A stretch of DNA of 64,000 bases. Origin: Aphelocoma coerulescens. Its lineage: Eukaryota; Chordata; Aves; Passeriformes; Corvidae. The stretch is from contig NC_091013.1 in assembly GCF_041296385.1 (NCBI RefSeq), forward strand, positions 13,173,501 through 13,237,500, in the 5' to 3' direction. The notes below the pieces were generated by a model. That model saw only the letters and a program-made list of their open reading frames with translations. It was not told the origin of the DNA and did no database searches. Position numbers and translations under genes: made by a program. Positions 24,485 through 37,154 of the stretch are shown here, in pieces (within the stretch, counting starts at the first letter, position 1; each line of letters opens with the position of its first letter).

Positions 24485-26955
24485 AGAATCAGTAGTAGAG
24501 TCTTGCTGCAGGATGATGGACCTCATTTGGAGGTCCTGACTGTGTCAGGAAAAAGCAATAGAAAGGTATAGGCTTAAAAATTCTTGCAAGTTTTGTAAAC
24601 ATAGTGTGTGCCACTAGCAGCTCAGTACACTCTTCTATTTTAGGAGAACTTAAATGTCAGAGCTGCTTCCATCACTGCATTTTTATAATATGGAGGAAAA
24701 TAGTCACAGACATAAGAAGAAGCAATGATAAAGAAATGGCTATTATGTTATCCCAGTCTCTCAGTTGCTTCCTAATTCCTCTTTGGTATTCCACTCCACT
24801 GCTCACCCCCCCAACGCACTCTGCTGTAAGATTGCCCTGATGTTACTGTCTCTGTTACCTAAAAAATGACCATGGTTTTAAGGTGGGTGGCCTACAGGTT
24901 CCACAAAGAGAGTCTCAAATACCTCATCCCCTGGCAAGGTATTCTCCCATGCACACACATTACACAGGCACTGCATTGCTGCAATATTTGGGAACAAAAA
25001 GCAAGCAAAGAAAAGAGTCAGTAGCCTATTCTTAAAAAACAACTTTTGGGCCACTCCAGCTGTGCTCTTCACATCCCTGTGCAACAGAGAAAGTTCCCGT
25101 ATAAGTCTCATCCCCCTTCCACTTAGAGGAAAGGGGAAATCAAAGATGTAATAAGTGAACTGTTCCTTGCCTCAGTTTTCTGCTGTACCTCTGAGGTTTT
25201 GCAGGCTCAGGTGTATACTTGGAGCCTAACATGGAAGACACATCTTCAGGACTGTTTCTGAAAGGCAGGGAAGGGCAGAAGGGTTGTGACTTAGGGGCCA
25301 GCAGCTCCAACCTCTGCCATCTACCTGCTGGCATTCCATGATTTTTAGTACTCTTTCACACTTTGAAGGGCCCTGATAATCACCCACAAAGTGGTATCAC
25401 CATTCTGGTTCAAATCCCTTTTTTCCACTCTCCTGCAAAACACTGCCAAATTTGGGGCGATTGTTGTGCTGCAACCTTCACTGACATCATCAGAGTGCTA
25501 CAGGTGTTCCCTGCTCTGGGGGTTGTCTTGCAAAACATTGTAAGGATTATGCATAGCAGACCCTCATGCCTTGTTTCTCAGTGGGTTCTGTACGAAAGTA
25601 TCCAGATCAATGGCTAGGTTCCAAGTAGACTGGGCTAATAATAACCAAAAGATGATGATTTCATGAGCTCTGTATGTATCATTCAACAAAAAAAAAACTC
25701 AGGTCAAATATAAGCAATAAACTCTAGGTCAAATTCAAGCAGTTTCCTTTTATTTACTTCCATTTTATTGACAATGAACAGCTCTTTGTGGGTAAACCTG
25801 AAAATATACCTCCAGTAACAATTGTTTTGCCTTAGGTATTTATGCAGCATTCCAACTGCAGAATCTATATAGCATTTCTTTTTCCCCACGCATACAAATA
25901 CATACTCGTACTTAATACATTAGCATTTCCACTATACATTTTTGCAGTGTATCCAGTTAAGCAAATTGCTCAATTAGCTGAATAGGGTTTTTTCTTTTCA
26001 CTGTGAAAAGACAGAATCTTACCGAATGGAACAGTGTTCTCGGTAAGAGGTCAGTTGGGTGTGATTTTTGGAATAAAGGAGAGAGGATGAGTGGGTTGTA
26101 AAAGATCTTTTTAATTGTTCACATTTTATTGCCTTTAAAAGCCAAAGAGAGAGGGCAAACCAACACACGTCCTGGTTCATGCTGGTATGTAACTGCAGCG
26201 TGCTGTAGAGAAAGCCCGCCATACTTAATGGAATTTTCCAGTGTGCACCTCATGGACACAGAAAAGATTGTGGGATTGTCAAATCCTGAGTGTCAGGGAA
26301 TGGTATATCCACTCGTTGGTAAAATAAGCCAGTTAATTTGGCAGGTAAGTATTAAGTAATCATATTGTCAGAACAAGGCAAGTGGCTAAGGAAGGAAGAC
26401 AAAGACAAAAAGAAAAAAATATAAAGATGAGGAAATAGGAAGGAACCAAAGAGGAGAGGGGGAAGGGAGGGAATGCATGAGTTTGATGGCCAAGCAATGA
26501 GAGAGTAAGCGATGATGATCCCTCTGTTCTGGATGGTTCCAGGTCACCTTGTCCTTGTGTCTCACATTGGACTCCACGGCTGCTTTTCCACTGTCTGGGA
26601 GAATCTGAACGTCATTCCACCCAGGTTTTATTACATATGGAATGTAATGGCTGAGAAAAACTTGAGCAGGTTGGATATTTTCTCATCCATGTTTTAGGAG
26701 ATATTTTTCAAAAAATTTTACCATTTTCATGCTCTCTATGGATTTTTATAATTTTTTGACTACTCAAGTCTTAGAAAATATTAGTTTAATTTTTTAAAGT
26801 AAATATTGTTCCATCTTGATTTGAGTTTTCCCTTATTTGGTTTCAACAGTGCAAAATTTCAAATGAGCCAAATGAATTTTTTAAATTTCATTATATTTTT
26901 CCTGAGGTAAAAATGTCTGATATTTGCCTAGGCAAAGTGTTGCATCACGTACTCT
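24485..26955. other. Intergenic, no gene seen
   Basis: AT-rich unique sequence. No exon or repeat is recognised. Part of 26.1-26.4 kb is repeat-free and could be regulatory, but nothing there is specific. Confidence 0.45.
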
Positions 26956-26959
26956 ATTT

Positions 26960-27290
26960 ATGTTTCAGCATTGCAGTGACTTTTAAAAGCTCACAGCAGG
27001 AAATTAAGAAAAGCCTGAACTCGTAATTATTAAATAATAATAAAAAATGTACTCTGCTAAGGTTGCATTTATTCAAAATTGTACAATTAATATATCCCCA
27101 TGTTTCCATTAATATATATTCCGGTGGAGAAATTGATAGGAAATGTAGTCATGGCATGAACTTTACAGCAGATTTGAATAGTCTCTGCTGAGCAGAGTTT
27201 AATTGAGCAAAGCAGCTTGGATAATGAGTACTACACAAAAATGAGATTATCCATTGTGCACCATCTAAATGATCAATATCCAGGTCCTCC
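26960..27290. promoter_or_regulatory. Candidate conserved noncoding element
   Basis: A repeat-free block rich in TAAT cores: CGTAATTATTAAATAATAAT, GTACAATTAATATATCC, CCATTAATATATATTCC, GTTTAATTGAGCAAAGCAG, TGGATAATGAGTACTAC and AAATGATCAATATCC. No coding frame is present. The enhancer-like call is an inference from texture. Confidence 0.35.
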
Positions 27291-27294
27291 TTGT

Positions 27295-30200
27295 ATTGAC
27301 AGAGTTGGAAGGATTCTACTTAACACAATCAGACATCACAGGTGACGAGGAATTTAAATGCCCCCTTCCCATGTGGGGCAAATCATTACTCCCTTCAGCT
27401 TCCCTGCAGCTTCCAAAGCCAGCCCAGGGCAATATCATGTAGGACCCAGACTTCACTTGTTGCTCTGACCTGTCCTGGAGTCTGGCCATCACACAAGCAA
27501 AACCTTCATTCACAGAGCATCGGTGCAGAGCCTGAGCACCATTCAAGACACTGGTGGCAACATAACCTTCCTTGGCTTCTCATTACAATGCTGAATTTGT
27601 GACATCTGTTGTCATCTGTCTTCACTCATGGACCTAAATTGTTAGTCCTTGCCTTTATGGTTTGTCAGCACATTGCTCATTCTTCTGTGCCTCGCATGGT
27701 CTCTTACCACATGATTAATTCCTATTTTCAGTCTGCCAGCAGTGCTACCTGACAACTTTCTCACCTCCAAAGCAAGTCCAAGTTTTACTCCTTGCTCGTT
27801 TAGAGGTTTTCATTGGCTCCTGCAGAGTCACTGCATTATTTCTCTCTGTATTCCCCACAAAAGCTACCTTTGCCAGAAGGGCCCACAAAGCACAGACCTA
27901 GGACAAGGACTCAGCACACCACAAGCTGAGTTGTGAGTGCCCTGCAGCTCTTTTTTCTGTGATCATGTGTCTGTTTCAGACAATCCTGTTCTCATACTTT
28001 GACAAATTCCTAGGCAGTCAGCTGCTATCCTCTGAAATATAAATCCTTGGTGGACTCCTGGAGATGCTACTGCAAAAGACATAGTAAACATCTAGAACCC
28101 AGCTCTGTGTCTTCTGATCCATTCTCCATCATTTGTCTTTCTCTACTGAAGACCACAGGGTAGGTAATGTCCCTCGGTGAGCCAGTGCATAGGAGTCAAA
28201 AAACACCAGAGGTGAAGGCATAAGTGCTCACACTCCCACATAATAGTGGGAAGCTTTAATTTTATTTTCTTTTTTTAGTTTAAAGCACATACCAAACACT
28301 GTGAGTAACTGGCAAAAAACAAGGTTTAAAAGGAGAAAAAAGGTTTTGTTAAGCTTTTATCTTAAATTGTGTTTATTGTGCGTGGAGACCAAATTCATAT
28401 AGTGTTTATTTCTTGAAAGCACAGAGAAAAAAACAAGTATGTTGCTGCTGCTGGAGACAAAGGATGAAATGTGCAGGGCTTCCACATCACCTGACAGGAA
28501 AAGTGTCACTGATTCTTTACACACTAGTGTATATCTTAATACCACAAAGCCAGTAGCTTTTCTGCCTTCTCAAACGGGAGGTACAACACAAAATGCCCCA
28601 ATCCCCACTGAGAACTAAAAGCCTATTTATTTATAAATATTCACCCAAATTTATGCCTGGAGACCAAATATTCATGAGATAATGAGCACAGCCCTGCTGC
28701 CATAGGAAAACATTCTGGCTATTCAAGTATCATGTCCAGATGCCTCAGAAAAAGCAATTCTAATCATAATTTTATCTCTGTTATTATGAAAATAACCAAA
28801 GGTTTCTTCTTCAAAGCTACAAAAAACAGCTAGCAAAATTTTTTTTTTCACCAGCCTTCATTGACAGACTCTCTTGTCTGCAGCAATTCAGAACTCTGAC
28901 TACTGAAGCTCATCACTTTTTCTTTGCCTCCCTCAGTGCTGAGGAGATTTTTGTAACTGTTGCAGTCAGTCTTGAAATAAGTATACAGCACAAGGGTGCT
29001 GCATGTTACCAGTCAAGCAGAAGAAGACAAAGACAAATAAAAAGCAATGAAAAGACAAGATATACATATAGGGGAGATTGTGACTACCAAAAAGCTAATG
29101 GTTTTGTGATGGTAAGAACTGAGCTTAGAAGAATACCCAGTATTAGTAATGATTTTGTTGAAAAATCTCTTCAGACCATTAAAGTATTATGCTGTTCTTT
29201 ATCACACTTTCCCTGCCTCTTCTTTTCTTTGCTAGTTGGTTGGGGTTTTTTATATTCTTTCTTTATATCTCCCCTACTGGATTGAATAGCATTGAGCTGC
29301 CTTTGCCATACAAAATCACAGATCAGTAGATTTTTGTTTCATTCTAGACATAATTTGAGACAATCAAATTTGAATGGCAATTTTGTGTTCACATCTTTTA
29401 TTTATTAAGGGTCTTCGAAATACAGGGAAAAAAGAAAATACAAAACCCAGTTATATGCATGAAATGAGGAAAAAAAAAGTGGGGAATAAGCAGGCACAAA
29501 AATGGGGGGGAAAAAAGAAAAAAAATAATTCTTCTCTTTGTTTTTCTTCTAAAAGATGAAAAGCTACTGAGCCCCTCCCTTGCATGGATATGCTCAGTAC
29601 AGGAAACTGAAAGGATTCCAGCAGGACAGCACTCAGAGCTCTCACCATTTGTCCTGAGCAGGTCCAGTTTAAATTACAGCTGCCTCAGGCTCTCTGTGCC
29701 CCTAACCAGCATGCAGGGTGCCCAGCTGAGAGGCATGGAGTACACCAGAGTCTCCTGTGTGGTTTGCATCCCAGGGAGAGGATGCTGGTGCAAACCAGCC
29801 ACATCAGCCCTGTACCTGCAGACCCTTGTCCCCCTTTTGCATCCTCTCAGCCAAGAGCTTGGATGCCAGGATACAGGTATAGATAACAACATGGCATCTC
29901 TGCTATCTCAAAAGCACAGAGGGAGAAGAGAATGGGACAACATCTGAGCTGCTCCAAAGCCACAAGTTTTAATGCTGGGCAAGGTGAGAATCTTCCACAG
30001 GCAATAGGACTAGGAGCTGCCTCAGGCCCCAGGGAAGGAAAAGGACACTTAATTTTCTTTGGACTTCACCCAAAGTTTTTATTTCATTATTTGACGTTGA
30101 TTTTGCTGGATAAGTAACCAGGGTCCAGGACTAGAAGAGCAGACATACCTTCAGAAGTTAGACTATGCTCTGCCACCAGAATGAGCTGGGAAAAACTGGT

Positions 30201-33200
30201 GCATTTCACAACTACTTTCTATTGTTAGCCCATCACTAAAGTCCTGCATTAAAAAATCACTTCAAATGAAGGAAAGGGAAAATGTATTCTTCTTTCTCAT
30301 GGCTAGATTGTCCTCCTTCCTTCCCTCCAAAATAAATATTTGTAAATTTAAATGCAAAAGCAAGTTATGGGTGTTTACCCCTGTGTTTGAAGAAATAGAA
30401 GTAAATTTTGCTGTAGGGTGATTCTTACTTTTAAATATATGTCAGTGTTAGTTTGTGTAATGACAGCCATGCATCCTGCATGCATGACTTGCTTAACTCG
30501 TTTTCCCTATCTTCTTGGCAGATGGGCTCAAGCGCTGCAGAAGAGGTTCCCAAATTACATTTCCCTTTGCCATATTTCAGTATACCAATAAATGTCCAAT
30601 TTCTACACATTATGAGAGCTGTTTTGAGTTGCAGTCCCCTAGGACTGCACCCTGCTTCAATCTGAAAATCAAGACCTAAGACTCAAAGCCCGTGCTGAAG
30701 GTTCCTTCAGTGAAGGTTTTATGCCTGAATCAGTAACATGGTCATTAGGCTTGCCAGCTTTTCCCAGTAATAACACTTCACATTAGTTATTTGAGCTCAG
30801 ATGAAGCATTTGCAGAAGAAAAACATTCTGCAGTGGAAAGAGATGATTGTTGTGTTGTCAATAGCGAGAAGGATTACAGAGTAGGAAAATTTGTTACATA
30901 CATGTATGGCCCATGAAATACATCCCTTTATGAATCTTTAAATATTATTAGCCTACAGTAATTGTTTCTTACACTCCACCCACTTCATCCTTCTTTCCTT
31001 CCTTTCCTCTGAAGAATAATTTGACAGTTGTGTTCTTTGAGAAATTGAACTACAAAATTATTTCTACATCTTACAGGGACACAAGTATGCTACCGTAAGT
31101 ACAGTTAAGAAAATGTGGACAAATTTGAAACCCTCATCCATATGAAAGCAAAAATCAGGATGTTTTGTACAACTGAGATGGCCTGGAGAAACCTAAGGCT
31201 GTGGTGGAAGGGGAAAAGGCAGAAGGAATTAAAACCTCACCCCCTACTGCAAACCCAGAGCTATCCCCACTAGCATTGTAAAATGGAATTTATAGCTAAA
31301 GTCAGGAAGAATAGATGCAGGCATTAGGATCACAGGTGCTACTTCACTGACAACCTATTATAAAGCTCCAACTGTGTCCAAAGTTATAAAGCAATTTCAC
31401 AGTTATATTTATCAGGATGAACAATGTGCAAATCCACTTCTCTGCCTTTTTTTTTCCCTTGATATGTCATTATTAAAAGATTCCTGCTGCACCTAGCAAG
31501 GCTTCCCCGGATGTTGATCCAGTGCTGCAGTGAATGGCAAATGTAGAGCCTACACACAGAAAAGAGGCACACAAGCCCTGCAGCGATGGGAAGGAGGAGG
31601 CTCCTTCTATCCCATAGGAGGGGAATAGGCAGAGCACTTGTCCACACAATTCCCAGTGGTAAACAGAGGCCAAAGGAATCCCAGCAAGTGAATGTAATTT
31701 TAAAAGAATGCACAGAACAAGATATAGAGGCCAAGAAAATAAAAGGATGTTTTCAGTAGACATATTCTGAAAGTGAGGAGGGGAAAAGAAGGATATTTGG
31801 AAATGGTGAATAAGCAGCCTTCCAGGCTGACAGCCATACTGAGCTAACAGAGTGGGAGAAACTGAAGAAGTCAAAAATTTTCCACCTTATGGTATCAGTG
31901 TGTTAAGGGCAAAATTCAACTGTTTCTGGGTACCTTTGTGGAAATGAAATCAGGGCTGTTAAAATGATGCCATCAAAATCAGAGACCACATCATGAATTA
32001 CAAGCAAAAAGGAAACCTTTTGTACTGTACATCCAAACAGATAAGGGTGTCTTACCTACAGCTCACATTTGCAGTGTTTATAGAAACCAGTCTTTGCTGA
32101 AAACAGCTAGAAGCTACTTACTTGTGACCAAAGAGGCTTGGCTTACTCAAATGCCATCCTGAGAATCCAAGTATGATTTTTCTTCTAAATCACAAAATAA
32201 TTATTTTAAAAGGAAATTAAAATTTAAAGAGCTGAGAAAATGAAGGAATCTGCTTAAGAGTATCTGCCCAAGCACACTGGAGGAAATTCCAGCAAGAGGG
32301 ACACGAATGTCCAGAAGGAGACAGGAACCATGCTTCTCAACCCTACAAAAAAAAAAAAAAAACAAACAAAACCTTAGGGAATTTGCATGGCACACGAACA
32401 GGACAAACAGTTCAGAATGAAAATCAGGGTTGTGAAGGCAGTGTTTTAGCAGGGCATAACCAGGAGAAGGCATTCCCAAACTCTTTTGTCATCTCCCCAG
32501 GGGCTGATGGGGGTCTGTGTAAACACTATAATGGTGCTTTCAAAGATCTTACAAAAAATATATGTATAGTAGTCAGGACCCAGGAGGAGAAAGAAAAATG
32601 TTGTGGGAATCAGAGCCCTAAGGGGCTTCTGAAAAGGTTGCTGCAACCCAAGAAACCACTGAGGTGGCTGAAACTAGGCCTGAAAGCAAGGTCTCACCTA
32701 AAAGGATATTGTGAAAAATCTATTTTATCTCTCTTCTGTTTTTCCCATTCATTTTATGTTTCTCTATTTCTTTACATTACTCACTATACTTGAATATCAT
32801 AATGGAGTCTGGAGTTTGAAATTCTTTTGCTCTCGTTTAGAGAATTCACCATCGGGTGAAGGTACAGCCAAATCCACCTCAATGCCCTGAACCTCTCAGG
32901 GTCTCACAAGTCCATACTGATAACCAGCAGCAGAACCAAGCCCTGCTCAACATTTAGCACTATGAAATTATGACACCAAATAAATACACATAGGTACCAC
33001 CTTACATTATATTCAACATGAAGGCAGAAAACAGGAATGTCTCTTGCGTTAGGACCTTGTGTCAGAAGAACATGAGATGATGTATAGAAGACAGAACTAA
33101 AATGAGCCAAGGAAAGTCAATGTCATTCCACAAATCTCACCAGGTTGGGGTAAGTAGCCTGGGGATGCTTATGGGGAGCAATGGGAGCTGGAGAGAAGAT
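27295..33200. other. Intergenic, no gene seen
   Basis: Nearly 6 kb without a recognisable gene. The longest frames (133 codons on - at 31.5-31.9 kb, 136 codons on + at 32.4-32.8 kb) have no family resemblance. A17 occurs near 32346-32362. A leucine/cysteine-rich - frame near 31.5 kb is a chance product of T-rich sequence. Confidence 0.5.
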
Positions 33201-33204
33201 GGCA

Positions 33205-33755
33205 GTGATTGTACCCCTGTACTCAGCACAAGTGAAGCTGCGCCTCAAATCTTGTGCTCACTTTTGGGCCCCTCCCTACAAGGAGAATACTGAGGTGCTG
33301 GAGCGTGTCCAGAGAAGGGCAACAGAGCTGGTCAAGGGTCTGGAGCACAAGTCTGATGAGGAGCAGCTGAGGGAACTGGCGGTGTTTAGTCTGGAGAAAA
33401 GGAGGCTCAGGGATGACCTTAGTGTGGTCTGCTACTGCCTGAAAGGAGGCTGTGGTGAGGTGAGGGTTGGTGTCTTCCTCCAAGTAACAAGTTACAGGAG
33501 GAAATGACCAAAAGTTGCACCAGGGGAGGTTTAGATTGGATATAAGGAAAAATATCTTCATGGAAAGGGTTGTGAGCACTGAAATACGCTGCGCAGGGAA
33601 GTGGTTGAGTCACCATCCCTGGAGGTATTTAAAAGAGCTGTAGGTGTAGTGATGAAGATGAGGATTAGTGGTGGACCTGGCAGTGTTAGCTCAGTGGTTG
33701 GACTCCATGATCTTAAGGGCCTTTTCCAACCTAAATAACTCTATGGTTCTATGAC
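33205..33755 (+). mobile_element. CR1 LINE 3' region, about 550 bp
   Basis: The longest CR1 copy in the window. It begins within the end of the second reading frame (GTACTCAGCACAAGTGAAGC, TTTTGGGCCCCTCCCTACAA, GAGGTGCTGGAGCGTGTCCA, GAGAAGGGCAACAGAGCTGG). It continues through the 3' UTR and ends AACTCTATGGTTCTATGAC. The 108-residue frame at 33181-33507 is the decayed end of this element read in one frame. It contains the CR1 word LEHKSDEEQLRELAVFSLEK and is not a host gene. Confidence 0.95.
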
Positions 33756-33759
33756 GGCA

Positions 33760-36395
33760 AATGAGAATGAAAAAGATGGGGCAGAAGATGTAACTGGAGG
33801 TGCTGGGGAGGAGTTAATCAATTGCACACCATGGGCAAGGGTACAGGCTCTGCCATGCAGAGGTGCTCAAAGTACTCTGTGGAGAAAAAGGCACATCCAG
33901 CCACAGCCGATCCGCTGTGAGCGCTAAGGCATGAAAACATTTGGGCCCAGATTATTTCCTGAGCCAACTCCACAATGATACCAGAAATTATGCAAGTTAA
34001 GATGCATGTCTCTTACGAAAATGATGCAATAATCAGTGTCTACAGTTCAATTATGAGATAATTAATTTTAATTGCATATTACATTCTCATTGAATTAAAA
34101 GATTTGAAGACTTTGACTATTTTTATATTCCCCTTGTAATACATTTTGTAGTCTGTGCTATTTAGAGACAGAAAATTGCAACTATTTTAAAAACACGACA
34201 ATGACTTTCACCTCCCTGAGGGAAATCCTGAATTATTACCTTTGATGGCATCAGGGTTTCATCCTTATTCTGTTAGAGACCCCTTCTTAGCTTTGCTTTC
34301 CACCTATTTGAGAGCCTTGAGTTCCCAACGCTGAGGTGAAAACACCCACTATGTATTAGGTGGAAGAAGTGAAATTATGTTAGAATTTTTTTCTTGACTG
34401 GAAAATGTTGGAAATAGAAACATCCTTTTTGCCACATCTACCTGGTGCCACCCATTAAGCAGGAGCATTGCTGGACCCTCGGTTAGCTCCCTCCCAGGGG
34501 AATGGGCTGGCACCCTGGCCCAAGTTGCACTTTGCTACTTCTACAGCTACTCCATTCCTGACTCCAGCATGACTTTGCCAAGTGCAAGGGAGGGTGACTG
34601 AGGTCATGAGACATTGCCCCATGCAGCAGAGGCGGGTTTTGCCTGTTCTGATTTTCCCTTTTTTAACTCCTGCCAGCAGCAGAACGTTGAGCAAAATGTC
34701 CCCACTCCAGCCCTAGACTATTCATTGTAATAAGTCACTGGCTGAATTGCACCTCATGGTCCCACTGTGAGCGAACAAATCACCAACTTCTCCAATTGTT
34801 CAGATATCTTCTCAAGGATTGCTGAATAAGTCATGCCAGTAATCGGCAGTTTGTAACTTCCCATCCAGCTGTTTGCAGCACATATTCAAGACCTGGCCTT
34901 TGAAGCTGACTGGGTTCCCAGGGCTTTGGACATCTAGCCAAGAGGCTCTGCTTTTTCAAGGGACAAAGTAAGAGATTTCTATATTGGCCTTCAGCAATGA
35001 AAAGTTAGCATTTTCTGTGCCATGAGCATCTCCAAAGAGAAAGGAGGAGGGAGAGCAGATAGACCCTCACCATCCCTTTCCATGACACAATGTGTACTCC
35101 ATCTCCCAGTCTGACCCCAGCATGCCTGCCTTTCCCAGCTGGAGGTGAACACCCACACTCCCCTGTCTTCAAGCTCTCAGGAGGCCAGCTTGTGCTTAGG
35201 CAGACACCAGCGCTGTCTATGGAGGTGTGGTGGTGGGACACCTTCCCACAGGCAAGAGGGGACAGATCCTGTGAGCCCCAAATGTACAGAGTAGTAGGCT
35301 CCATGACTACCTGAGATGAAATGCAAGATACCAAGTATGTGGAAAGGAAAGGATAAAAGCTGGGTTTAGAAGCATATCCCCATTTTTATGCTTAAATACA
35401 TAACCTTGCCTAGGCAGAGGGTTTTTTTCTAGCATCAGTGTCCCCTTGTTCACACTCTTTTGTACCAAGGAGGAGATTTATGCTGTATCTTTCCTCAGAT
35501 CCTAATATTTTAGACTCAAAGAATATGTGATGACAAGTTTTATACAAATTTCTAAGATATTCCTACCTTACACCCCTTATATCTATTTTCTTTCCTAGGC
35601 TTTCTTGCTCTTGCATGTTTTACTCACACTGGAAGGTGTGAAGGTATTGATTACACATCTCTTTCTGACCACCACGAAATATGCCATCTCCTGTCCTCAC
35701 CCTGGTAACTGGCTTACATGGCAGGTTTCTTGTCTAGGTAGAAAACACATCAAAATTGAATTACATGCTGCTGTTGTTTTTAATAGAAATACTATTCAAC
35801 CCACCCAAGTTTTCTTCAGGAGATTTTTTTCATTTCACTTAATGTTGCACCTTCTTGGATTTTGACAGGTACACAAATGTTCCTGGAGGCTGCTGTTGCT
35901 CAGCTCACTGAGTTGGCTGTGTTAAAAGTCTTTTATCCTAAGCTCAGTGGTCATGGGGAAGCGAGCAAGCCATTAAGTTCTGCAATGCACCTTGCAAGTA
36001 GGGACCAATCATTTATTACTTTGTGATGTCTGGAGCCACTAAACTAAGGCTTATCCAGTTCAATAACTGGTGGAACAAAGGCTACTCTGGCATGAAGGCT
36101 GTTTATATTTCACAGGGGATTTTTTTTTCCTTTTTTTTTTTTCATTTTTCTTTAAACCATTGAGGGTCTTGGGAGTGTGTTCCTACAATTCCACTCCTGC
36201 TCCATCTCACAGAGACATCCTAAAACTGCAAGGCACACATGTCTACATATCGTCACTCAGAACAGCCCAGAGTGAAACCAGGCTCTTAAACAATACCAAG
36301 GGGGTTTCTATGCAATACAAAAATATATTAAAAATACATAATGTAACTTGTCTTAATATACTTTTCTGAGTCTAAAAATATGCCAGACCAAAAGA
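33760..36395. other. Intergenic, no gene seen
   Basis: No exon is recognised. A 180-base AT-rich block at about 34010-34190, containing GAGATAATTAATTTTAATTGC, resembles a small regulatory element. A T-rich run lies near 36120-36150. Confidence 0.45.
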
Positions 36396-36399
36396 AACA

Positions 36400-37150
36400 T
36401 ATTTACATAAAAAGCAGACAAGGTCAAATAACAAAGAAAGCCCTTAATTAGTTGTAATCAACTTTAATTTGCATACCGTATATAATTCCTAAATGATTGT
36501 TAATAATAACTTTATATAATGGACTTCCAATTTTCATGAAAATGGCACATTTTGATAAGCAGACACAAAACCCTAGTACTAATAAGGTTTAATTTGCATA
36601 CATTAGACTGATTATCCAAACAAAAGGATTACAGTATTACTTCTCCATACCTTTATGTCCTTATTATGCACATTTATTAACTTCACAAAAGCTAGCTGTT
36701 AGTGACAAACAATAGCCGTGGCTGGAAGAGAAATCTACAGTATGAATAAAGTGCATTTTAATGCTAAGGAGCAAAGTTTATACTGCATAAATGTTTTGTT
36801 TAACTCTTTCTTTTGGAAAAGGCATTATTGCTTAGTAAGGCAGGCACCGTTAGATGGGTGAATCACTTTTTTGTTATGAGATTAATTTTTTTTCTTTTGG
36901 TAAGCGTAGATTTTCTCAAAAAATTATGACCTGCTCATGCTCACAGTTTCCCAATGCTAAGTTAAAAAACATGGATGGTGCTTGAATATGTCGAGAAAAG
37001 TGTTTACAATCACAGGATTAAGCTGTTAACTCATGTGATTCCAGGGCACCGTGTTAATAAATATATTGCCACAAGCTTCGTTTTCCCAGCATAAATAATA
37101 ATACAGGTGGCAATAGCTATTCCTGAGGGTATTATATATACCCTGCAATT
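36400..37150. promoter_or_regulatory. Candidate enhancer with paired octamer motifs
   Basis: About 750 bases of repeat-free, AT-rich sequence. The 14-base word TTTAATTTGCATAC occurs twice in the same orientation, at 36463-36476 and 36588-36601, exactly 125 bases apart. Each copy contains the POU octamer ATTTGCAT. Other words include CTTAATTAGTTGTAATCAAC, TTAATAATAACTTTATATAATGG, AAACAATAGCC (SOX-like) and TTTTAATGCTAAGG. It lies about 11 kb upstream of the ARX start. Enhancer identity is inferred. Confidence 0.45.
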
Positions 37151-37154
37151 AAAG

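Noticed and set aside
31384..31874. Cysteine/leucine-rich - strand frames of 116 and 133 codons
   Set aside because: Two different frames cover the same DNA. There is no signal peptide or domain pattern and no splice context.
32383..32793. 136-codon + strand frame
   Set aside because: It has no family features, is overlapped by competing frames, and ends in an AT-rich low-complexity tail. I judge it to be chance.
33181..33579. Frames of 108 and 118 codons near 33.3 kb
   Set aside because: They lie in a CR1 LINE. The + frame is decayed CR1 coding sequence and 3' UTR.
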